The notes beneath the pieces were generated by a model that saw only the letters and a list, made by a program, of their open reading frames with translations, had not been told where the DNA came from and searched no databases. The translations under genes were made by a program, and so were the position numbers. Source: Pantoea sp. Mb-10 (lineage in GTDB: Bacteria > Pseudomonadota > Gammaproteobacteria > Enterobacterales > Enterobacteriaceae). Taken from it: a DNA stretch of 64,000 nucleotides. Location: NCBI RefSeq assembly GCF_021272205.1, contig NZ_JAJSDX010000002.1:1-64000 (forward strand), given 5' to 3'. This document shows positions 40,403-50,539 of this stretch, one piece after another (positions within the stretch are counted from its first letter, which is position 1; every line of letters begins with the position of its first letter).

Positions 40403-40680
40403 ACTGACTCCGTTATACATGATTGTATTGATAGTAAACGTATAAGATTAAACGTATGGACTCAAAAGAGGGGATGTCAACGATAGCGCCTGGTAATGAG
40501 AACTGCCCGGAAAATTTCTAACTTTCATTAGTACATCGAACTGATGGGATTCATTAAGACACAGGGAATCGATATAAGCAAATTATCTTTTAGCCGTCCA
40601 GAGGTCCTGTAGGGAAAATAAAAGTGGCTGAATGCCATTTTCAATGTATAGTCTTTAAGTGTTTTCAATAAGGAATTGAC
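40403..40680. other. region between csp gene and csp pseudogene
   Basis: About 280 nt, containing the divergent leaders of two cold-shock genes. No gene on the minus strand: the frame at 40528-40779 is the antisense of the decayed csp gene. Confidence 0.4.
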
Positions 40681-40893
40681 TTGTCCCATAAAATGACAGG
40701 AATTGTCAAAAGCTTTGATATTCTTAGTGGTAAAGGCCTCATCATCCCATCTGATGGACGAAAAGACGTTCTGCTTCACATTTCAGCCGTTAACTCTCGC
40801 TAATCAGAATTACTCATCCCTGGAAGCCGCATAGAGTCTTGCCGGATAAACGGTCTCAGGGGGCCTGTGGCTGCGAACATTTATCTTTCCTGA
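40681..40893 (+). pseudogene. decayed CspA-family cold-shock gene
   Basis: Translation from 40693 gives [20 protein letters not shown] and then [16 protein letters not shown], followed by an in-frame TAA at 40801-40803. The same frame continues with SELLIPGSRIESCRINGL and RGPVAANIYLS to TGA at 40891-40893. Across the stop it reads as one 66-codon cold-shock domain of the normal size, with RNP-like segments and the usual AAN-Y-LS ending. An upstream TTG at 40681 with AAGGA may be a decayed start. A single nonsense change separates it from an intact gene. Confidence 0.72.
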
Positions 40894-40974
40894 TTTTCAG
40901 TATGTCAAAATAGATAGATTAAAACTTAACCACATGTGGTACGGTGAAGCTCATTCATTGAAAGGTTAATGGTT

Positions 40975-41139
40975 ATGTCTGTTATCAATTACGCAATGAA
41001 ATTCTTCAGCAGTGCGTCTACTGCCACTGCTGCCTGTCCTGTTTGTGGCTTAAAATCAGTACAACCGTTGTCAAAAATCCGGCTCAACCAAACCATGCTT
41101 TGCCCCGGATGTAAGGCTCTGTTTATCTCCCGAGGCTAG
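40975..41139 (+). CDS. small zinc-ribbon protein (copy 1)
   Basis: 54 residues starting MSVINYAMKFFSS, with AAAGG upstream. Four cysteines form C-x2-C-x18-C-x2-C (C21, C24, C43, C46), in ACPVCGLKSVQ and LCPGCKALF, a zinc-ribbon knuckle pair. The spacing and the C-x2-C-[KR]-x-LF ending are the same as in the protein at 50284-50460, so the two are paralogues flanking the glucan synthase gene. Function unknown. Confidence 0.7.
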   Translation: MSVINYAMKFFSSASTATAACPVCGLKSVQPLSKIRLNQTMLCPGCKALFISRG

Positions 41140-41294
41140 TTCGACCAAAATCGCAGAACAGAGCTCATGTCCTATACTTATGTTAGATTCCGGCAGCTGT
41201 TAAATCCCTGATGCCTGACGCCCATCCTGAGAGAACGTTTCTGAACTGATTTCGCAACTGCTCCTGCGCGCTAACGTCGCATCAGAGCAATGCT

Positions 41295-44200
41295 ATGAAA
41301 ATGATCCCCAGAGCGTGGTTTAACCGCTCCCGTATTCTGATGAATGCTGCCGAAAACATAACGTTTTCGGCGAACGATCCTGCCGGTGAAAGCTCGCCGC
41401 GGTCAGAACTCTTTTCGACCGTCCAGATGGAACGCTACGGCCAGAAGCTGGCGCGGACTCATAAAGTATCACCGGATAGGCATCCTTATTATCTTCTGAA
41501 ACGGCTTGGCGACAATGAGGCCGTCATTACCCAAAACTGCTATGAGCTTAACGCGGGTAAAAAGACCAGTATCATGCCCGCCGGTGAATGGCTGCTGGAC
41601 AATTATTATCTGATTGAGGAACAAATCCGCACTGTCCGCCAGCATCTGCCGAAAAGCTTTGGCAAAGGTCTTCCGTCGCTGGTATCGCCGTTGAATTGCC
41701 CACGAATTTATCATATTGCATCAGAGGCCATTGCTCACGGCGATGGCCGCTGGGATGCCGCCAGCCTGACCAGCTATCTCACTGCCTATCAACAGGTGAC
41801 GCCGCTGACGCTGGGTGAAGTCTGGGCGTTACCGGGAATGCTGCGCCTTGCGCTGATTGAAAATCTTCGTCGTATCAGTATGGAAGTGATAAAAGCGCAG
41901 CAGAACAGAAACCTTGCTGATACGTGGATAACAAGGATTGTCGAATGTGCAGAGAGTGCGCCTGGTGATTTAATCATGGTGGTTGCCGATATGGCGCGCT
42001 CCCGACCTCCGTTAACCAGTGCGTTTGTCGCAGAGCTGGTGCGGCGCCTGCAGGGGCATGGCAACGCGCTGTCGTTACCTCTGACCTGGGTTGATCAGTG
42101 CCTTCGGGAACAGGGGATCACCACTGACGTTCTCATACATAGTTTCAATCAGCAGCTTGCCGCCAGCCAGCTGTCCGTCAGTAACAGCATCGCGGGCCTG
42201 CGTTTATTGAGTGAAACGGACTGGGCTGATTTCGCCGAAACGATAAGCGTTGTCGAACAGGCATTACGCAATGATCCTGCCGGCATCTATCCCCGGATGC
42301 ATTTCAATACCCGGGATCATTACCGGCACGTAGTTGAGGTTCTGGCCAGAGACAGCGGTCTCAGCGAGCCTGAGGTTGCTGAGAAGGCGCTGGCGTTTTC
42401 AGAGGAAAAAGCGCCTGATACACCGGAACATCATGTTGGTTATTATCTTGCGGGCGAAGGTCGACAGGCGCTGGATATTCATCTCCTGGCAGACGCCTCA
42501 AGGCTCATACGCTTGCGGCACAGTTTCAACAGAATAACCCTGCTGTCATGGCTTGGAAGCCTGGCGTTGCTGACAACCGCAGCGACCGCAGCAATATTGC
42601 ACGAAACCGCCATGCAGGGCGCAGACTGGCTATTGATCGCGGTGATATTACCTCTGATTATCGCATTAACTCAGTTAATGAGCGATTTGCTCAGTGATGC
42701 AACCACCCGTTTTCGCGTTCCTCGACCCTTGCCGGGGATGGATTTTTCAGCCGGTATTCCCGCTGACAGTGCCACCATGTTAGTCATTCCCTGCATGTTG
42801 ACCAGCCACGAAAGTTTCAGCCAGCTCCTCACCAGTCTTGAAGTCTGCTGGTTGGGGAATGAAAACGAAAATCTCAGGTTCGCGCTGCTCACTGATTTTG
42901 CTGATTCTGAAAATGAACCCTCGCCGGAAAGTCACGCACTGCTCAGACAGGCTATCGCCGATACGCAGGCGCTTAATCGCCGCTACCCCTCCGGCCGACC
43001 ACGTTTTTATCTGTTACATCGCCAGCCTGAATGGAACCCCTCGGAAGGCGCGTGGATGGGCTATGAACGCAAGCGGGGAAAACTGGCGTTACTGAACAGC
43101 TGGTTGCGCCATCCCGGAACGCAATTCGTCAGCGTTGCAGAGATGCCTGCCCACCTTTTACCGGGTCACATAAAATACGTCATTACCCTGGACAGCGATA
43201 CGGTGCTCCCGCGCGATACGGCACACAAACTCGTCGCGACGATGGCGCATCCGCTGAATACGCCTGAGTATGATCCGGTACGCCAGAGGGTTGTCAAAGG
43301 ATTCGGTATTTTACAGCCCGGTCTTGCGGAGGAGATACCACGCAACGGTCAGGGGCGTTACGCAGCCCTGCGCAGCAGCGTACCGGGCAATAACCCTTAT
43401 TCGATGATGTCTTCGGATATTTATCAGGATCTCTTTGGGGAAGGCTCGTTTGTGGGCAAAGGGATTTACGATGTTGATATTTTTATGCAGGCCACTACGA
43501 ACATCTGCCCGGAAAATCTGGTACTCAGCCACGATCTGCTTGAAGGATGCTATGCACGTTCGGGTCTGCTGAGCGAGGTGTTACTGTACGAACAGTACCC
43601 TAATAATTATCTGTCGGATGTTGCACGACGTTCACGCTGGATCCGGGGTGACTGGCAACTGCTTAACTGGCTAAAACCACGCGTCAGAAAAGCCGATGGA
43701 ACCCGGGTCAGGAATCCGCTGACCGCGCTTTCTTACTGGAAATTACTCGATAATCTACGTCGCAGTCTGGTCGCCCCCTCCTTACTGATATTGCTGTTCT
43801 TCACTCTGCTTTGGGTACCCAATCCGGTTTACTGGCTGGGCATACTGTTGCTGATATGGTTGTTGCCAGCCATCCTCTGCATTAGCCACGACCTTCTGCA
43901 TAAACCTCTGCGTCGCCGCGTGAAGTCGCATCTGTTACTGGTGGGGGCGGGCGCGCTAAAGCGTCTGTCAGGTATCAGCCTTAATTTTGCGATACTGCCG
44001 CACGAAGCCGGATATTCGCTGAAAGCGATCGCCGTGACGCTATGGCGACTGGGGATAAGCAGGCGTCACCTCAGCCAGTGGGTCAGCCACAGCCAGGACA
44101 GCAGTCAGGCCAGACCCACTGTTGCACGTTTTTATCAGGCGATGTGGCTGAACGCTGCCGGTGGCGTGGCGCTGACAATACTGACCGGACAATTTGCCCC

Positions 44201-47200
44201 ACAGCTGCTGGGGATTGCGTTACCGATCGGTTTGGTATGGTGTGTGGCACCGCTGCTGATGAGCTGGCTGAGTCGCCAGCCCGTGCGAAAGGTTTTTTCG
44301 CCTAATCAGGAACAAAAACAGCTGTTACGCCAGACAAGCCGTGAAATCTGGGCTTTTTTTGAAACATTTGCCACAGCAAAAGAGAACTGGCTTCCGCCTG
44401 ATAATTATCAGGAAATACCACAACCGACGGTGGCACACCGAACTTCTCCTACCAATATTGGTCTTTCACTTATGGCTAACCTGACGGCATGGGACTTTGG
44501 CTACCTGCCTGGCGGAGAGGTGCTCCGGCGCGTGTCGCTCACGCTCGACACGATGGATAAAATGGAGCACTACCGGGGCCATCTCTACAACTGGTATGAC
44601 ACCCGTACGCTGGTCCCCCTCAGTCCACGCTATATCTCCAGCGTCGACAGCGGCAATATGGCCGGGCATTTATTGACCCTGCGTGCAGGCCTGTCCGCCA
44701 TGCGTCATCAGCCTGTTTTAAGCAACCAACAGATACTGGCAGGACTGAACGATACGCTGGATATTCTGGAAAAACAGTGGGGTAAGAACCCACCTGACAG
44801 CCTGAGACTGCTGCACAAGCATTGCCTGAACGCGGTGTCGCTCTCTCCGCAGGCGCTTTTCAGCGAACTGAAAAGCATGCGCACCCAGTGCAACCATCTG
44901 ACCAGCGCATGTCATCAGGGATCTCCTCTTCAGATGCGCTGGGCTGGACATCTGGAGCATCAACTGGTTCAGCTTTGCCATGAGTGGTCTCTGTTGCTTG
45001 GCTGGTTGCCTGCATCCTGGAATGAACAGACGCTGCCGACGCTGAGCGAGCTTGCCCGTCCGACATTAACCGGTACAGGAACGCCTCCGGCGTCAGTGGC
45101 GGAGCAGGCCCGAATGCGACTCAATATTATCACCGAGCTGGAACAGCGGCTGGATGAGCATGCCCGGATGGATTTCGCCTTTCTGTACAGTGAAGCAACC
45201 AGTCTGCTCAGCGTCGGTTATAACTGTGACACCAATATGCCTGACAAGAGCCACTACGATCTCCTGCCGTCTGAAATCCGCCTGACCAGTTTTCTTGCCA
45301 TTGCGACTAATCAGCTGCCTCTTAAAAGCTGGTACGCGCTGGGTCGATTGTTTACCACGATTGATAATGAAACTGCCCTGATGTCATGGAGCGGATCCAT
45401 GTTTGAATATCTGATGCCGAATCTGGTGATGCCCACCTGGCCCGGCAGCCTGCTCGATGAAATGAGTCAGTCGGCGGTTATGCGCCAGATTCACTGGGGG
45501 AAAGAACGCGGGGTACCATGGGGTGTTTCAGAATCTGGCTATCATGCTTTTGATGTTCAGCATAATTATCAGTATCAGGCATTTGGCGTACCGGGGCTCG
45601 GTCTACGCAGGGGACTTGCCGATGACATGGTTGTCGCTCCTTACGCCACGCTGCTGGGGCTGATGGTTTCACCGCAGAAAGCTTGTGAGAACCTGTTCAG
45701 GCTGCAAAAAAATGGTGCATGCGGAGAATACGGTTTTTATGAAGCGCTGGACTATACCCCCTCACGTCTTGCAACCGGTCAGCTCTATGCGGTGGTACAG
45801 TCCTGGATGGCGCATCACCAGGGTATGGCATTTCAGGCGCTGGCTCATGTGCTGCTTGATGCCCCCATGACTGAACGCTTTATGTCCAGTACGGTATTCC
45901 GGTCAGCGAGTCTGCTGTTACAGGAGCGCGTGCCGGATGCGGTCGATCTGTACAGTCCGCGCCGTCATTTTGAATCTCATGAGGGCATGGTCAAACCCGT
46001 TCGCTATGAACCCCGTATTTTCTATAGCGTGGATACCCCCGCCCCGGATATTCAACTCCTGTCCAACGGCCATTATCATCTGATGTTGACCGCGGGCGGC
46101 GGCGGTTACAGTCGCTGGAATGATATTGCACTAACGCGCTGGCGCAGTGATACCACCCGTGATAACTGGGGAGCATTCTGCTACATCCGCGATACCCAGA
46201 CGGGAGATGTGTGGAGCAATACCTGGCAACCAACAGGCTACACCAGCGGACAAGACGAGGAAGTGTTGTTCACCGATGCGGGGGCAGAATTCAGACGCAG
46301 CTTAGGGGGACTCAGCGTCAAAACTCAGGTGGTGATCTCTCCGGAGGATGATGTTGAATTGCGACGGCTCACACTGATTCATCGTGGTCGCAAGCCTCGC
46401 TCTCTGGAGCTGACAACCTATGCTGAAGTGGTACTGGCACCTGATGCCAGCGATCTGGCACACCCGGCATTCAGCAATTTGTTTATTCAGACTGAGCTGG
46501 CTCCTGAGCGTGACGCTATTCTTTGCCACCGGCGGCCGCGCTCACCGGATGAACCGGGCCCTTGCCTGTTTCACATGATGGTGGTGCACGGCGATAACCG
46601 ACATAACGTGTCGTTTGAAACGGACAGGGCAAGGTTTATTGGACGTGGCAGAAACCCTGCGAATGCACAGGCAATAGAGACGGGAGGGATGCTAGGCAAC
46701 ACGTCGGGCTCGGTGCTGGATCCGATACTGGCAATTCGCAACGCCATTATTCTGCAGCCGGGGCAGCCGGTTACGATTGATATCATTTATGGCATCAGCG
46801 AGACCCGTCAGCAGAGCTTGGCGTTGCTGGAGAAATATCGCGATTACCCTATCGCCGATCGCGTCTTTGAACTGGCCTGGTCTCACAGTCTGGTGGTATT
46901 GCGCCAGATGAACGCCAGTGAAGATGATGCCACGTTGTTCAATAGTCTCGCCAGCGCTGTGCTTTACCCTGTCCAGGAGCTGCGCGCCGAAGGCCAGGCG
47001 ATCGGCCGCAACCGGCGTGGCCAGTCCGGACTGTGGGGCTGGGCAATTTCAGGGGATCTGCCGATAGTGCTGCTGAGTATAACCAGCGAGGAAAGTATCA
47101 CCTCAGTGACCACACTGATTCAGGCACACCGTTACTGGAGACAGAAAGGGCTGGATGTTGATTTAGTTATCCTGAATAACAGCCCCGGCGGCTACCAGCA

Positions 47201-49877
47201 GGGATTACAAAATCAGATTATGGAGTTAATTTATGCCGGGTCTGAAGCCAGTCTGCTGGATAAAAAGGGCGGGCTTTTTGTCCGCAACGGTGAGCATCTC
47301 TCCGCTGAGGATAAGTTGCTTTTGATGAGCGTGGCCTGTCTTTATCTTGATGACCGCGCAGGGGGGATTAATGAGCAGCTTAACCAGCGTATTCATACCC
47401 TGAAATCGCCGGCAAGGGCATTCATTCCGCGTGCTGTGCGCGAGCGTAATCAACATACGGACTGGAGCCCTGATACCAGTCAGTTATGCCATTTCAATGG
47501 GTACGGTGGATTTTCTCAGGATGGGCGGGAGTATCAGATCGTCCTTCGGGAAAATGCGCTTACACCGGCTCCCTGGTCGAACATACTGGCAAATTCTCGT
47601 TTTGGCAGTGTGATCTCAGAGGCAGGGCAGGCCTATACCTGGTATGAGAATGCCCATGAATACCGGTTGACGCCGTGGGAGAACGATCCGGTGAGCGATC
47701 GCAGCGGCGAGGCATTTTACCTGCGCGATGAAGAGAGCGGGGAGTGCTGGTCGCCGACGGCTTTACCTGTTCGCGGACACGGTGATTACCTGACCCGCCA
47801 TGGTTTTGGCTACAGCGTTTTTGCCCATCGTGAGAGTGGTATAGACAGCGAGTTGACGGTCCTGGTTGCTGAAGAAGATCCGGTTAAACTGGTGCTCCTG
47901 ACGCTCAGTAACTCTTCGGGACGGACACGTCAACTTTCCGTCACAGGCTATGTAGAGTGGACGCTCGGAGAAACACGAACGCGCTCAGCCCCTCACATTG
48001 TGACACATGTGGCCAGAACGCCCGGCGGCTGCGGGATACTTGCGAATAACTTTTATGGTGATAATGGTGGCGGCCGAACTGCATTTTTTGCCGTCAGCGG
48101 TAATGACTGTTCTCTGACAGGGGACCGCCGGGAGTTTATTGGCCGTAATGGTTCCCTTCACGCCCCTTCGGCTATGAAACTGCAAAAGCTTTCTGGTAAG
48201 ACGGGGGCCGGTCTGGATCCCTGCGGAGCGGTGCAATCGGCGGTTACATTAATTGACGGGGACCAGAGGACGTTTATTTTTATCCTCGGCGCAGAGGAGA
48301 ATGATGTTTGTGCTCAGGAGACGCTGGCCCGCTACATGAACGAGGATACGGTCCGCCAGGAGCTGAACCGGATTCATAATCACTGGCACAATGTTCTCGA
48401 TAAAATCGTAGTTAACACCCCCGACACGTCCGTAAATTTACTGGTTAATGGCTGGCTGTTGTATCAGACGGTCGCCTGCCGTCTTATGGCCCGGAGTGGC
48501 TACTATCAGTCTGGCGGTGCATTTGGTTTTCGCGATCAGCTGCAGGATACGCTGGCTCTGAGCCACGCTGCTCCGGACCGGATGCGTGAACAGATAATAC
48601 TCTGTGCATCACGGCAGTTTATCGAGGGGGATGTGCAGCACTGGTGGCACCCGCCACACGGCAACGGTGTGCGTACCCGCTGTTCCGATGACTATCTTTG
48701 GCTGCCGCTTGCTGTTTGCCACTATGTTGAAACGACGGGGGATATGGATGCACTGGAAATATGTATTCCTTATCTGGAGGGACGCTCGCTTCAGCCTGGT
48801 GAAGAGTCTGTCTATGACACGCCGGTCATCAGCGGCACCGAAGAGACACTCTGGTTACACTGCGTCAAAGCTATTCACTATGGACTTCGCTTCGGGGAGC
48901 ATGGCCTGCCGCTGATGGGGGCTGGTGACTGGAATGACGGGATGAACCGGGTGGGTATCGAAGGCAAAGGTGAAAGCGTCTGGCTGGGCTTCTTCCTGTA
49001 CGACATTTTGCAGCGGTTTGCAGCGCTGGCGGAGCGCAGGCTGGATGAAAGCGTCGCCGCGATGTGCCGTTCACAGGCTCTGCGCCTGCAAAGTAATCTC
49101 GAAGCCCACGCCTGGGATGGGGAATGGTACCGGCGCGGGTATTTTGACGATGGTACTCCCCTGGGATCGAAAACCTCACAGGACTGCCGGATTGATGCGA
49201 TTGCGCAGAGCTGGTCTGTATTGTCCGGCGCCGCGAGCCCGGGACGGTGCGCAAAGGCCATGCAGGCGCTGGATAAGCACCTTGTGGATAACGAAGGAGG
49301 GCTGATCAAACTGTTAACGCCTCCTTTCGACGGACACGGTCCAAATCCGGGCTACATACAGGGGTACCTGCCCGGCGTGCGGGAAAACGGAGGGCAGTAT
49401 ACGCATGGCGCCATCTGGGCAGTGATGGCCTTTGCCCGAATGGGGAATGCCGAACGAGCCTGGCAACTCTGGTCAATGCTCAGTCCTATAAATCATACCC
49501 TGAATGCGGACTCTGTCGGGATTTATAAAGCTGAGCCTTATGTCATGAGTGCTGATGTCTACAGCGTCGCTCCCCATACCGGACGTGCAGGGTGGAGCTG
49601 GTATACCGGTTCCGCAGGCTGGGCCTGGCGTTTACTTACCGAGGAATTACTGGGGATAAAACGTTCCGGCACTGACTTTAGTGTTCATGCCAGGTTACCG
49701 GATGAGTGGTCGTCTTTTTCTATGGCATATCAATATGGTGAAAGCCATTATCAGATTAGTGTTTCACGCGGCGATGCAGAATATTGCGTGACGCTGGATG
49801 GCGTTCTCCTCCCTGATGACAGAATACCGCTGAAGGATGATGGACAAAACCATACGGTTGAGATCATTCAGAACTGA
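41295..49877 (+). CDS. cyclic beta-1,2-glucan synthase (NdvB/Cgs family)
   Basis: A giant inner-membrane enzyme of 2860 residues, the size of rhizobial NdvB and Brucella Cgs (about 2830-2870). Order: long N-terminal cytosolic region; two membrane segments near residues 415-470; glycosyltransferase family 84 domain with donor motif ITLDSDTVLPRD near 634 and RSRWIRGDWQLL near 780; more membrane segments near 830-870 and 960-1000; a glucoamylase-like region (LTAWDFGYLPGGEVLRR) near 1060; GH94 sandwich repeats; and a C-terminal GH94 phosphorylase-like barrel with GDWNDGMNRVGIEGKGESVW near 2545. The family makes protein-bound beta-1,2-glucan from UDP-glucose, cyclises it and trims it, yielding periplasmic osmoregulated glucans. 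No stop or frameshift is seen. It is unusual cargo in an enterobacterial island. Confidence 0.92.
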   Translation: MKMIPRAWFNRSRILMNAAENITFSANDPAGESSPRSELFSTVQMERYGQKLARTHKVSPDRHPYYLLKRLGDNEAVITQNCYELNAGKKTSIMPAGEWLLDNYYLIEEQIRTVRQHLPKSFGKGLPSLVSPLNCPRIYHIASEAIAHGDGRWDAASLTSYLTAYQQVTPLTLGEVWALPGMLRLALIENLRRISMEVIKAQQNRNLADTWITRIVECAESAPGDLIMVVADMARSRPPLTSAFVAELVRRLQGHGNALSLPLTWVDQCLREQGITTDVLIHSFNQQLAASQLSVSNSIAGLRLLSETDWADFAETISVVEQALRNDPAGIYPRMHFNTRDHYRHVVEVLARDSGLSEPEVAEKALAFSEEKAPDTPEHHVGYYLAGEGRQALDIHLLADASRLIRLRHSFNRITLLSWLGSLALLTTAATAAILHETAMQGADWLLIAVILPLIIALTQLMSDLLSDATTRFRVPRPLPGMDFSAGIPADSATMLVIPCMLTSHESFSQLLTSLEVCWLGNENENLRFALLTDFADSENEPSPESHALLRQAIADTQALNRRYPSGRPRFYLLHRQPEWNPSEGAWMGYERKRGKLALLNSWLRHPGTQFVSVAEMPAHLLPGHIKYVITLDSDTVLPRDTAHKLVATMAHPLNTPEYDPVRQRVVKGFGILQPGLAEEIPRNGQGRYAALRSSVPGNNPYSMMSSDIYQDLFGEGSFVGKGIYDVDIFMQATTNICPENLVLSHDLLEGCYARSGLLSEVLLYEQYPNNYLSDVARRSRWIRGDWQLLNWLKPRVRKADGTRVRNPLTALSYWKLLDNLRRSLVAPSLLILLFFTLLWVPNPVYWLGILLLIWLLPAILCISHDLLHKPLRRRVKSHLLLVGAGALKRLSGISLNFAILPHEAGYSLKAIAVTLWRLGISRRHLSQWVSHSQDSSQARPTVARFYQAMWLNAAGGVALTILTGQFAPQLLGIALPIGLVWCVAPLLMSWLSRQPVRKVFSPNQEQKQLLRQTSREIWAFFETFATAKENWLPPDNYQEIPQPTVAHRTSPTNIGLSLMANLTAWDFGYLPGGEVLRRVSLTLDTMDKMEHYRGHLYNWYDTRTLVPLSPRYISSVDSGNMAGHLLTLRAGLSAMRHQPVLSNQQILAGLNDTLDILEKQWGKNPPDSLRLLHKHCLNAVSLSPQALFSELKSMRTQCNHLTSACHQGSPLQMRWAGHLEHQLVQLCHEWSLLLGWLPASWNEQTLPTLSELARPTLTGTGTPPASVAEQARMRLNIITELEQRLDEHARMDFAFLYSEATSLLSVGYNCDTNMPDKSHYDLLPSEIRLTSFLAIATNQLPLKSWYALGRLFTTIDNETALMSWSGSMFEYLMPNLVMPTWPGSLLDEMSQSAVMRQIHWGKERGVPWGVSESGYHAFDVQHNYQYQAFGVPGLGLRRGLADDMVVAPYATLLGLMVSPQKACENLFRLQKNGACGEYGFYEALDYTPSRLATGQLYAVVQSWMAHHQGMAFQALAHVLLDAPMTERFMSSTVFRSASLLLQERVPDAVDLYSPRRHFESHEGMVKPVRYEPRIFYSVDTPAPDIQLLSNGHYHLMLTAGGGGYSRWNDIALTRWRSDTTRDNWGAFCYIRDTQTGDVWSNTWQPTGYTSGQDEEVLFTDAGAEFRRSLGGLSVKTQVVISPEDDVELRRLTLIHRGRKPRSLELTTYAEVVLAPDASDLAHPAFSNLFIQTELAPERDAILCHRRPRSPDEPGPCLFHMMVVHGDNRHNVSFETDRARFIGRGRNPANAQAIETGGMLGNTSGSVLDPILAIRNAIILQPGQPVTIDIIYGISETRQQSLALLEKYRDYPIADRVFELAWSHSLVVLRQMNASEDDATLFNSLASAVLYPVQELRAEGQAIGRNRRGQSGLWGWAISGDLPIVLLSITSEESITSVTTLIQAHRYWRQKGLDVDLVILNNSPGGYQQGLQNQIMELIYAGSEASLLDKKGGLFVRNGEHLSAEDKLLLMSVACLYLDDRAGGINEQLNQRIHTLKSPARAFIPRAVRERNQHTDWSPDTSQLCHFNGYGGFSQDGREYQIVLRENALTPAPWSNILANSRFGSVISEAGQAYTWYENAHEYRLTPWENDPVSDRSGEAFYLRDEESGECWSPTALPVRGHGDYLTRHGFGYSVFAHRESGIDSELTVLVAEEDPVKLVLLTLSNSSGRTRQLSVTGYVEWTLGETRTRSAPHIVTHVARTPGGCGILANNFYGDNGGGRTAFFAVSGNDCSLTGDRREFIGRNGSLHAPSAMKLQKLSGKTGAGLDPCGAVQSAVTLIDGDQRTFIFILGAEENDVCAQETLARYMNEDTVRQELNRIHNHWHNVLDKIVVNTPDTSVNLLVNGWLLYQTVACRLMARSGYYQSGGAFGFRDQLQDTLALSHAAPDRMREQIILCASRQFIEGDVQHWWHPPHGNGVRTRCSDDYLWLPLAVCHYVETTGDMDALEICIPYLEGRSLQPGEESVYDTPVISGTEETLWLHCVKAIHYGLRFGEHGLPLMGAGDWNDGMNRVGIEGKGESVWLGFFLYDILQRFAALAERRLDESVAAMCRSQALRLQSNLEAHAWDGEWYRRGYFDDGTPLGSKTSQDCRIDAIAQSWSVLSGAASPGRCAKAMQALDKHLVDNEGGLIKLLTPPFDGHGPNPGYIQGYLPGVRENGGQYTHGAIWAVMAFARMGNAERAWQLWSMLSPINHTLNADSVGIYKAEPYVMSADVYSVAPHTGRAGWSWYTGSAGWAWRLLTEELLGIKRSGTDFSVHARLPDEWSSFSMAYQYGESHYQISVSRGDAEYCVTLDGVLLPDDRIPLKDDGQNHTVEIIQN

Positions 49878-49896
49878 CACTGATCCCGGAGGTGCA

Positions 49897-50130
49897 TTAA
49901 CGTCTGCCGTTAATGCGCTGATTATCCCTGAGAACATCAATCGCAGTCTGCATGGCGATTTTGTCATCCCGCCTTTTTTGTTTGTCCTGCATGACCTGAA
50001 GGTATTCCAGCAAGGTGCGGGTATTAATCGGTCGGCCCTGTTTACCCACAGCCAGCACGGCTTCGCCAAGAATAATTTTCACAGGCGGTAGTTGTGCCGG
50101 ATACCAGTCAAGGGTGTCTTCTGATTTCAT
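49897..50130 (-). CDS. YmgB/AriR-like small protein
   Basis: 77 residues from ATG 50130; a GTG start at 50208 would add 26. The core ILGEAVLAVGKQGRPINTRT and the following LLEYLQVMQDKQKRRDDKI align in pattern with the helical core of E. coli YmgB (AriR), a biofilm and acid-resistance regulator structurally like Hha. It ends 19 nt from the end of the convergent glucan synthase gene. The assignment rests on pattern only, and the DNA-binding role is inferred. Confidence 0.5.
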   Translation of the reverse strand: MKSEDTLDWYPAQLPPVKIILGEAVLAVGKQGRPINTRTLLEYLQVMQDKQKRRDDKIAMQTAIDVLRDNQRINGRR

Positions 50131-50283
50131 CTTAAATTTCTCACGGAAGGGTAGTGTATCATAAATAAGACGTTCAATTTTCAATATCTGATATCCTGAT
50201 TCAGACACAACTTAACATAACTTATGCCAGTTATTTTTATATTAAAGCGTATAATAATTACTGTATTCCTCAGGGAATTATTT

Positions 50284-50460
50284 ATGCCTTATACAAATAG
50301 GCTCAGGTATTTTAAAGAAAGACCGGTTCATGTTGCCTGCTCGGTATGTGCACACAGAGCCGATCAGAAAGCAGGTAAACTAAGAAAAGATGCGGTTCTT
50401 GAGTGCCTTGCCTGCCGACTGTTGTTCAGACCTTCAGAATGCTGGTGTATCGGCGGCTGA
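50284..50460 (+). CDS. small zinc-ribbon protein (copy 2)
   Basis: 58 residues starting MPYTNRLRYFKERPVHVACS, with CAGGGA upstream. Cysteines C19, C22, C41 and C44 form C-x2-C-x18-C-x2-C (ACSVCAHRA ... LECLACRLLF), the same spacing as the protein at 40975-41139. One further Cys lies near the C-terminus (CWCIGG). Function unknown; a nucleic-acid or ribosome-associated role would be typical for such ribbons. Confidence 0.65.
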   Translation: MPYTNRLRYFKERPVHVACSVCAHRADQKAGKLRKDAVLECLACRLLFRPSECWCIGG

Positions 50461-50539
50461 TCAACTTCTGCCACTTAACGTCAGTGATGTCGGAAAATGA
50501 CAACATTCCTCCTGTACTGCTGTTGTCGAGGGTATGATA

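Noticed and set aside
40528..40779. 83-codon minus-strand frame upstream of the csp gene
   Set aside because: It is the antisense of the decayed plus-strand cold-shock gene, which explains the sequence better.
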